The notes under the pieces: model-generated
The model's database searches: none
Seen by the model: the letters and a program-made list of their open reading frames with translations, nothing else
Told to the model about the DNA's origin: nothing
Position numbers and translations under genes: made by a program
Shown here: positions 59,153 to 64,000 of the stretch, piece by piece
Layout: every line of letters starts with the position of its first letter
How positions within the stretch are numbered: position 1 is the stretch's first letter
Source: a bacterium
GTDB lineage: Bacteria > Desulfobacterota > Binatia > Binatales > Binataceae
Assembly: GCA_014896235.1 (NCBI GenBank)
Contig: JADBKU010000030.1
Coordinates: 41,845-105,844, forward strand
Reading direction: 5' to 3'
Length of the DNA stretch: 64,000 nucleotides

Positions 59153-60373
59153 TTAAAGCATCATGTCCAACACGTCCGCGCCGTATGAAAGCGCGCCGAA
59201 CGACTTGGCGGGCGGATCGGGATTCAGGAAAGCATGTCCGAGCATCCCCTTGAGATCGAAATAACGGCGCTGCAACGGATGGCCGTGGAAAATCGCCCGG
59301 CCGCTGCTGGCCGCGAACAGCCGATCGATCGCCGTCATCGCCGCTTGCGCCGATTGGCAGGCGTGATAGCGAATGCGCGCGCGGCCGCGCGGATCGAGAA
59401 ACTCGCCGCGGCGCGCGGCATCCATCAATTCTTCGCAATCGCTGTCGAGCAGCGCGACTCCGGCGTCGATCGCATAGCTGGCTTCGGCCGCGAGACGCTG
59501 GCTGTAAGGATCGTCTCTGATCATCCCGCCGTAGCCCGCCCGCCGCGTGCGGTTTATCTCGATCCACTCATCGAGAAATCCCTGCGCCGCCCCCAGCACC
59601 GCCGCGGTCAGCGTGTAATTGAACACCGCCGCGAACGGCAGCCGGAACAGCGGACCGGGATTCAGCTCCCATCCGGGCAACGGCCGATTCAGCGCATAGT
59701 CCCAATGCGATTGGGTGCGGTATTCGGGAACAAAAGCGTCCTCGACCACGATATCCTTGCTGCCGGTGCCCGCCATCCCCGCGACGAACCAGTTGTCGTC
59801 GATTTTGTAGTCCTTGCGGGGCAGCATAAACGAACGCAACTCAGGCAGCTCGCGGCCGTTGATCGTCACCGCGCCCGGCACGGCGCCGAGGACGACCCAC
59901 TGGCAATGATCGCACCCGGTGGAAAACGACCATCGCCCGCTCAGCCGATACCCTCCCGGCGCTTTTTCGGCATGGCCGGTCGCCGCGTAGGAGGACGAAT
60001 TGATCGCCGCCGGATCCGCGTCCCAAATTTCCTCTTGAAACTCCCGCGAAAAAAGCCCGATTTGCCACGGATGCACGCCGAGCACGCCCAGCACCCATCC
60101 CGCCGAACCGTCGGCTCGGGCGACTTCGCGCACCGTATGGTAGAGGTCGCGCGGATCGCCTTCGCCGCCGCCCCAGCGCGCCGGCTGCAGGATTCGATAA
60201 AGCCGATGGCGCACGAATTCGCGCCAGGTCGCGTCGGGCAGGCGGCGCAACCGCGTTCCTTCATCGGCATGCGCACGAATCGCGGGCGCGAGCGCGGCCG
60301 CTTGGGCGGCATAGCTGCCGCTCGTTACGGATCCGCCCGTGAAGTGATTTGATGACTTCGCAATGGTCGCCAT
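59153..60373 (-). CDS. Flavin-dependent monooxygenase, acyl-CoA dehydrogenase fold (HsaA/HpaB-related)
   Basis: A 406-residue protein from ATG 60373. The layout (N-terminal helical part, YHTVREVARADGSAGWVLGV, the beta-domain FSTGCDHCQWVVLGA, GMAGTGSKDIVVEDAFVP and a C-terminal four-helix part) fits HsaA, the 3-HSA hydroxylase oxygenase, and other two-component flavin hydroxylases. It would use reduced flavin from a partner reductase to hydroxylate a phenol or ring. The partner is not in the window. It diverges from the TrmJ-like gene at 60460. Confidence 0.82.
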   Translation of the reverse strand: MATIAKSSNHFTGGSVTSGSYAAQAAALAPAIRAHADEGTRLRRLPDATWREFVRHRLYRILQPARWGGGEGDPRDLYHTVREVARADGSAGWVLGVLGVHPWQIGLFSREFQEEIWDADPAAINSSSYAATGHAEKAPGGYRLSGRWSFSTGCDHCQWVVLGAVPGAVTINGRELPELRSFMLPRKDYKIDDNWFVAGMAGTGSKDIVVEDAFVPEYRTQSHWDYALNRPLPGWELNPGPLFRLPFAAVFNYTLTAAVLGAAQGFLDEWIEINRTRRAGYGGMIRDDPYSQRLAAEASYAIDAGVALLDSDCEELMDAARRGEFLDPRGRARIRYHACQSAQAAMTAIDRLFAASSGRAIFHGHPLQRRYFDLKGMLGHAFLNPDPPAKSFGALSYGADVLDMML

Positions 60374-60459
60374 GATGCGCGCCCCCTGGCGACCGGTCCA
60401 GAGCGCCGCTGGACGGGCCGCGAAAATTCGCATCAAAATAGCACAAGCTGGGAGATCGA

Positions 60460-61236
60460 ATGCCAAGCGATGCGCGGGATAATTTCGCTTTCATTCTGGC
60501 CGCGCCGAAATTCTCCGGCAATGTCGGCGCCGCGGCCCGCGCGCTCAAGAACATGGGCTTCGCCGATCTGCGGCTCGTGGCGCCACGCGGTTACGATCCA
60601 GTGGTCGCGGCCAAACGCGCCGTTCACGCCGCCGACATCGTTGAGCGGATACGCATCTTCGACAACCTGGCCGAGGCGCTGGCCGATCGCACGCTCACCA
60701 TCGGCACGACCGCGCGTGCCGGCGCCTATCGTTCCGAAGCGCGCATCTTGCGCGAGGCCGCGCCCGACGTTATCGCCGCGGCCCGCGATAATCGCGTCGG
60801 CGTGGTCTTCGGCCCCGAAGACCACGGCCTGAGCAACCGCGACGTGGCGCAATGCCAATGGCTGGCGACGATTCCAACTTCGCCTGCCTATCCATCGCTC
60901 AACCTGGCCCATGCGGTCGCGATCGTGGCGTACGAACTCGGCGTTACGCTTCCGCCGCCTGCCGATACAGTGGCGACCGATCGCGAATTCGCGGCGGCGG
61001 CGGAAGTCGAAGCGATGCATCGGCGGTTGCAGCGGGCGCTAATCGCGATCGGCTTCCTGCCCGAAGATAATCCCGACCACATCATGCACACGATTCGCGC
61101 GATTCATGGCCGCGGCGGATTGCGTCCGCGCGAGGTCGATATCCTCAACGGCGTCGCACGCCAGATCGAATGGCTCGCGCGCGGCGGCGACATCGTCCTC
61201 GCCGAAAAACGCCGCGCCGGGCGTAAATTGCGATAA
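60460..61236 (+). CDS. trmJ: TrmH/TrmJ-type tRNA methyltransferase (SPOUT)
   Basis: A 258-residue SPOUT protein. FILAAPKFSGNVGAAARALKNMGF is the TrmJ N-terminal motif 1; GVVFGPEDHGLSNRDV is motif 2 and SPAYPSLNLAHAVAIVAYEL is motif 3 in the knot. The C-terminal helical tail (HIMHTIRAIHGRGGLRPREV) also fits. It 2'-O-methylates position 32 in tRNA anticodon loops; the TrmJ name is the closest match. tRNA-Asn lies 420 bases downstream. Confidence 0.92.
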   Translation: MPSDARDNFAFILAAPKFSGNVGAAARALKNMGFADLRLVAPRGYDPVVAAKRAVHAADIVERIRIFDNLAEALADRTLTIGTTARAGAYRSEARILREAAPDVIAAARDNRVGVVFGPEDHGLSNRDVAQCQWLATIPTSPAYPSLNLAHAVAIVAYELGVTLPPPADTVATDREFAAAAEVEAMHRRLQRALIAIGFLPEDNPDHIMHTIRAIHGRGGLRPREVDILNGVARQIEWLARGGDIVLAEKRRAGRKLR

Positions 61237-61332
61237 ATTCCCGGCGGGGCGCGCTGCCGCCGGGCTTGCTCGCGGCAGCCGCCGCATCTTGTGATATGCT
61301 CGGATCGGCGCGAATCTCCGTGCGGCGACGCT

Positions 61333-61584
61333 ATGGCGCAGATCATCCATCTCGACGAATTTCAGGAAGTGCGGCGGGAAATGCGCAGACGCGCAGCCGC
61401 CCATGCGCATCTGGCGCGCGCCCTGCAAATTCTCAAAGAAAATCTTGCCGACGCAGCCGCGGCCCTGCGCGACACGCCGCCGGATCAGGAAGACGAACTG
61501 CTCGCGCGCGTGGAAAAGCTGACCGCGATGGTTCGGTACGGCGCGCGGATGCTTGGCGAAGGCCGCACTTCTGAAGCCGGTTAA
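61333..61584 (+). CDS. Small helical protein of unknown function
   Basis: An 83-residue protein, MAQIIHLDEFQEVRREMRRR onward, continuous helix with heptad-like spacing (LARALQILKENLADAAAAL, EDELLARVEKLTAMVRYGARML). The start at 61333 avoids the longer, unsupported frame. It might form a coiled coil and act as an oligomerising partner. No family is recognised. It is 97 bases after trmJ. Confidence 0.6.
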   Translation: MAQIIHLDEFQEVRREMRRRAAAHAHLARALQILKENLADAAAALRDTPPDQEDELLARVEKLTAMVRYGARMLGEGRTSEAG

Positions 61585-61654
61585 ATCGTGAGCGCTCCTG
61601 CTTGATCCACGCGGCGACGGAAGCTAGTGATAAGGGTTCTGATTGCGCTCGCGC

Positions 61655-61730
61655 TCCCCGGTAGCTCAGTCGGTAGAGCAGACGGCTGTTAACCGTCGGG
61701 TCGCTGGTTCGAATCCGGCCCGGGGAGCCA
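61655..61730 (+). tRNA. tRNA-Asn (anticodon GTT)
   Basis: A 76-base tRNA. Acceptor TCCCCGG pairs with CCGGGGA, then G and encoded CCA at 61728-61730. Anticodon stem GACGG/CCGTC closes the loop CTGTTAA, with GTT at 61688-61690. The D-arm GTAGCTCAGTCGGTAGAGC and T-loop TTCGAAT are standard. Confidence 0.98.
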
Positions 61731-62414
61731 GTTCACCTCAATCGCCAGCCAAATTTCCTTCCGCCAGGCGCCGCGATTTCGCGATCTGCGATAGGTCGGT
61801 CGCCGAACGTCAGGCGCTTCGCGGGTAACCGCTGGGAATGATCCGGCGCGCCCGATAAACGGCCGTTGTCGAGGTTACGACTGGCTGTGACGCCGCCGCC
61901 ACGCCGGCTGATCGATTACCGCGCGGCAGCTTCGAATTTACTTTCCCGGCTCGGCCGCGCGCGCGGCCTGGGCGAATGCGCTCGGCGCGAGCGCAAGCGT
62001 AATAGCAAGGAACGCCATCGCGATCGAAGAATGCCAAATCGAAAACGTCATGTTGATACTCGTCCAAATAGCTAGTTTATAAATATCGACATTCGGTCCG
62101 CCATGCGAATCCGGCGTCCGCCAGCCGCTTCAGATCGCTGCGCGCTGTCGCGCGGCGCTGAAATCCGGCGACTCTCAACCAGTAAAGATTTATCCGCGGA
62201 TCGCCCACATGCAATCAATTGTTCGCCGCGATCGCGAGCGGCGACGATCAGGGAATTGAAAAGCCGGTTTGCGCCGCGCTCGCGCGATCTATTTCGTTGA
62301 CGACGCGGATGCGCGGACGGAAGCTGATTCCAGAAGGAGGCGTCCGTGGAAAAATAGCGGCCAAACTCGTGGCTATTACAACCCTTTGCTTTTCATTCCG
62401 CGGTTGAGGAGGTT
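61731..62414. other. Intergenic stretch of about 680 bases after tRNA-Asn
   Basis: Apart from the tiny minus-strand signal-peptide ORF listed at 61938-62051 I find no supported gene. Longer frames here overlap it or lack start signals. An AT-rich spot TTTATAAA at about 62076-62083 could be the -10 for the minus-strand ORF. The GAGGAGG before 62415 is the ribosome site of the HPF gene. Confidence 0.35.
61938..62051 (-). CDS. Tiny secreted peptide with signal sequence, 37 aa
   Basis: A short ORF starting MTFSIWHSSIAMAFLAITLA that continues LAPSAFA then QAARAAEPGK. It is a standard signal peptide (hydrophobic core, AFA cleavage site) and about ten mature residues. Ribosome site is modest (GGACGAG). 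A TTTATAAA box is about 25 bases upstream on the minus strand. It could be a small secreted factor or a remnant of a longer gene. Confidence 0.4.
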   Translation of the reverse strand: MTFSIWHSSIAMAFLAITLALAPSAFAQAARAAEPGK

Positions 62415-62966
62415 ATGCAGCGCGAATTGAAAATTACCGCACGTGATTTTGTGCTGACTCCGGCGATCGAGTCTGTGGTGCGCGCGAAAGCCGGATGGCT
62501 GGCGAATTACTATCCGCGCCTGACCGGATGCGAGGTCGTGCTGGAGGGAGCGGTCGAGCACCATCGGCGCGGCGGACCGTTCAAAGTGCGAATCATCATG
62601 ACCGTTCCCGGCTCGCGCCTGATTGTCAATCGCCGATCGGCCGAAGATTTTCCGCTTGCGATTCGCGACGCGTTCGACGCGGCGCGCCGCCGCATCGAGG
62701 ACTACAGCCACCGCCGGCGCGGCGCGGTCAAACTGCATGAAGCGCCGCCGCAAGGCCGGATCGCATCGTTGTTCGGCGATTATGGCTTCATCCGCTCCGG
62801 CGACGGACGCGATATCTATTTTCATCGGAACAGCGTGGTGGAGCCTGGTTTCGATCGCCTCCAGACCGGCGCCGAAGTGCGCTTCGTCGAAGAAGACGGC
62901 GAACAGGGACCGCAAGCCAGCACTGTTCACATCGCGCATGCGCGGAACGCCGCGGGCGCTCGCTGA
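62415..62966 (+). CDS. Ribosome hibernation factor (HPF/RaiA) fused to cold-shock domain
   Basis: A 183-residue protein. The first 105 residues are an S30AE fold: MQRELKITARDFVLTPAIES at the start and FPLAIRDAFDAARRRIEDY before the join. Residues 113-175 are a cold-shock domain, with RNP1-like GDYGFIR and RNP2-like DIYFHRNSV. Both bind the ribosome or RNA. A GAGGAGG site precedes the ATG. It sits directly upstream of the DksA-like gene. Confidence 0.9.
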   Translation: MQRELKITARDFVLTPAIESVVRAKAGWLANYYPRLTGCEVVLEGAVEHHRRGGPFKVRIIMTVPGSRLIVNRRSAEDFPLAIRDAFDAARRRIEDYSHRRRGAVKLHEAPPQGRIASLFGDYGFIRSGDGRDIYFHRNSVVEPGFDRLQTGAEVRFVEEDGEQGPQASTVHIAHARNAAGAR

Positions 62967-63014
62967 ATGGTTGGCGGCGGCGCACGCCTCACCAGCCGCA
63001 AGAGGGCGGACGAC

Positions 63015-63605
63015 ATGGTCCGCATCAATTCGATGGCGAAAACAAATACCAACAAAACGGGCGGCGGCGATCTTCGCGCCTATCTGGAGCGCGAACGCGA
63101 CAAGCTGCGGCTCAGAATCCACCGCTTGCGCAATGAGCAGGAGGACGACGTCACCGCGCCGCCCGCTGACGAACTCGACGCCGCCCGCTCGCTCGCGGAC
63201 GTCGAAACCCACGCCGGAATCATCGAACAGCACGAAGCGCGGCTGAAAGAAATCGAAATCGCGCTGGATCGGTTTGACCGCGGCGAGTATGGCCGCTGCG
63301 TCGATTGCGGCGAAGAAATTCCGACCGAGCGCTTGCGCGCGATGCCGGCGACGATCCGATGTGTCGACTGCCAGCAGGTCCGCAACATGCATGGAGAAGG
63401 CGCGCTCACGCGCGAATTCGCGCGCCGCTGGGACCCGCCGGCCGAAATCGGCTCAACGCTCGAAGAACTCGACGAAATGAAGGAGCCGGAAGAAGAACTG
63501 TTCGTTCATGCCGGCAGCGAACGCGGTCCCGAGGAGGGCGAGTTCGAACAACTTCCGCCGGCGCCGACGGCGCGCCGGCGCGGGAGAGTAAAAAAGGCGC
63601 AATAA
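63015..63605 (+). CDS. DksA/TraR-family C4 zinc finger protein
   Basis: A 196-residue protein. ATG 63015 has an AGAGGG site 8 bases upstream. The coiled coil region DLRAYLERERDKLRLRIHRL and EARLKEIEIALDRFDRGEYG leads to CVDCGEEIPTERL and IRCVDCQ (four Cys) that close the zinc finger, as in DksA. The C-terminal 60 residues are acidic then basic and longer than usual. It probably binds RNA polymerase secondary channel. A partner of (p)ppGpp is likely, given SpoT at 46288. Confidence 0.88.
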   Translation: MVRINSMAKTNTNKTGGGDLRAYLERERDKLRLRIHRLRNEQEDDVTAPPADELDAARSLADVETHAGIIEQHEARLKEIEIALDRFDRGEYGRCVDCGEEIPTERLRAMPATIRCVDCQQVRNMHGEGALTREFARRWDPPAEIGSTLEELDEMKEPEEELFVHAGSERGPEEGEFEQLPPAPTARRRGRVKKAQ

Positions 63606-63642
63606 CCTTCCCAACGCGCAGAGATGCCGAAAAGCGGCGGCG

Positions 63643-64000
63643 TCAAATCGAACCAATCACCCGTCGCGCCATCCCCAGCGCCTCGGTCCAGAAACCGCCG
63701 CCGCGATGCATCATCGCGACCGCCGCTTCGATCGCCCGGATGAATTCGTCAAGCTGTGCTTCGCTTACGACGAGCGGCGGGGCGACCTTCAACACCATGA
63801 AATTGTTGCCGCAGATCTGCGTGAGCATCCCATGGTCTCGGTAGAGCCGCATCACGAGCACCTGCCCGAACATCGCGGGATGAATGCGCATGAAGGCTTC
63901 GTAGGGAACACGCAAGCGCAGCCGCCGGGGCGGCTGAAATTCGATGCCCGTGAGCATTCCGGCGCCGCGGACCTCGCGCACCATCTCGAACTGGCCAAGC
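63643..64000 (-). CDS. Class III aminotransferase, C-terminal part (5' end outside window)
   Basis: The last 118 or so residues of a PLP-dependent aminotransferase of the ornithine/acetylornithine type. VREVRGAGMLTGIEF is the conserved strand-loop near the C-terminal domain, and VLKVAPPLVVSEAQLDEF closes the fold as in this group. The PLP-binding Lys is not in the visible portion. Amino-donor and acceptor are not known. Confidence 0.88.
   Translation of the reverse strand, partial: LGQFEMVREVRGAGMLTGIEFQPPRRLRLRVPYEAFMRIHPAMFGQVLVMRLYRDHGMLTQICGNNFMVLKVAPPLVVSEAQLDEFIRAIEAAVAMMHRGGGFWTEALGMARRVIGSI

Noticed and set aside
1..64000. CRISPR arrays, insertion sequences, prophage or attachment sites
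   Set aside because: No regular spaced repeats, transposase or integrase motifs or long terminal inverted repeats were seen; both tRNA genes are intact without flanking duplicated 3' ends.

Overview
The window is a gene-dense, GC-rich stretch of bacterial chromosome with 67 protein-coding calls (five of them low-confidence small ORFs, one a frameshifted pseudogene) and two tRNA genes. I see no insertion sequence, phage, plasmid or CRISPR structure. Signal peptides, a GNA1162-type lipoprotein, ArnT-like glycosyltransferases and a yicC-gmk-spoT block point to a didermic (Gram-negative) bacterium. The combination of trmFO, several crotonase and acyl-CoA ligase genes, mini desulforedoxin-like proteins and a homogentisate branch resembles deltaproteobacteria-like soil or sediment lineages such as Candidatus Binatota. 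That placement is an inference from gene content only.

Layout. 1-3.7 kb: two divergent crotonases, an NTF2-fold protein, a small lipoprotein candidate, a frameshifted methyltransferase and an esterase-like hydrolase. 3.8-6.4 kb: trmFO, an overlapping Ppx/GppA phosphatase and an HU-like protein. 6.5-18.1 kb: a surface-glycan region with a GT-C transferase, a methyltransferase and two tandem paralogous membrane proteins on the plus strand, and an ArnT-like transferase, a flippase-like protein and a GT4 transferase overlapping each other on the minus strand. tRNA-Ser(GGA), a LON-substrate-binding-domain protein and a conserved unknown protein behind a good sigma-54 promoter match lie between the two arms. 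18.1-28.8 kb: a GNA1162-type lipoprotein under a Fur-box-like site, a fatty acid desaturase, a metallo-beta-lactamase fold hydrolase, dodecin, a fused ADP-forming acyl-CoA synthetase, an alpha/beta hydrolase, a radical SAM protein with unusual cysteine spacing, an AT-richer pair encoding a DUF4760-like protein and a SET protein, a GlsB-type membrane protein and a polysaccharide deacetylase.

28.8-35.1 kb is a minus-strand block: a mini desulforedoxin, a crotonase - acyl-CoA ligase - crotonase operon, a YtcJ-type amidohydrolase, a second mini desulforedoxin and a YgfZ-type protein. 35.3-48.5 kb is mainly housekeeping: a secreted protein with three repeated beta-domains, efp with an unusual loop, a THUMP-domain methyltransferase, proA-nadD-rsfS, two glycosyltransferases and yicC-gmk-spoT without rpoZ. 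48.6-64 kb: ridA, a compact hmgA-maiA-DUF3565 operon, an antiporter with universal-stress-like tail, a secreted TPR protein followed by mce and a FmdB-type zinc ribbon, a tandem VOC protein lacking the usual metal-binding Glu, a phosphoesterase, an HsaA-like monooxygenase, a TrmJ-like methyltransferase, tRNA-Asn, a tiny secreted peptide, an HPF-cold-shock fusion next to a DksA-like protein, and a class III aminotransferase cut by the window end.

Two themes join separate genes. One is acyl-CoA and aromatic catabolism: four crotonases, two acyl-CoA-forming ligases, methylmalonyl-CoA epimerase, homogentisate dioxygenase, maleylacetoacetate isomerase and an HsaA-like oxygenase. The other is stringent response and ribosome hibernation: SpoT, the DksA-like protein, HPF-cold-shock, RsfS and EF-P.
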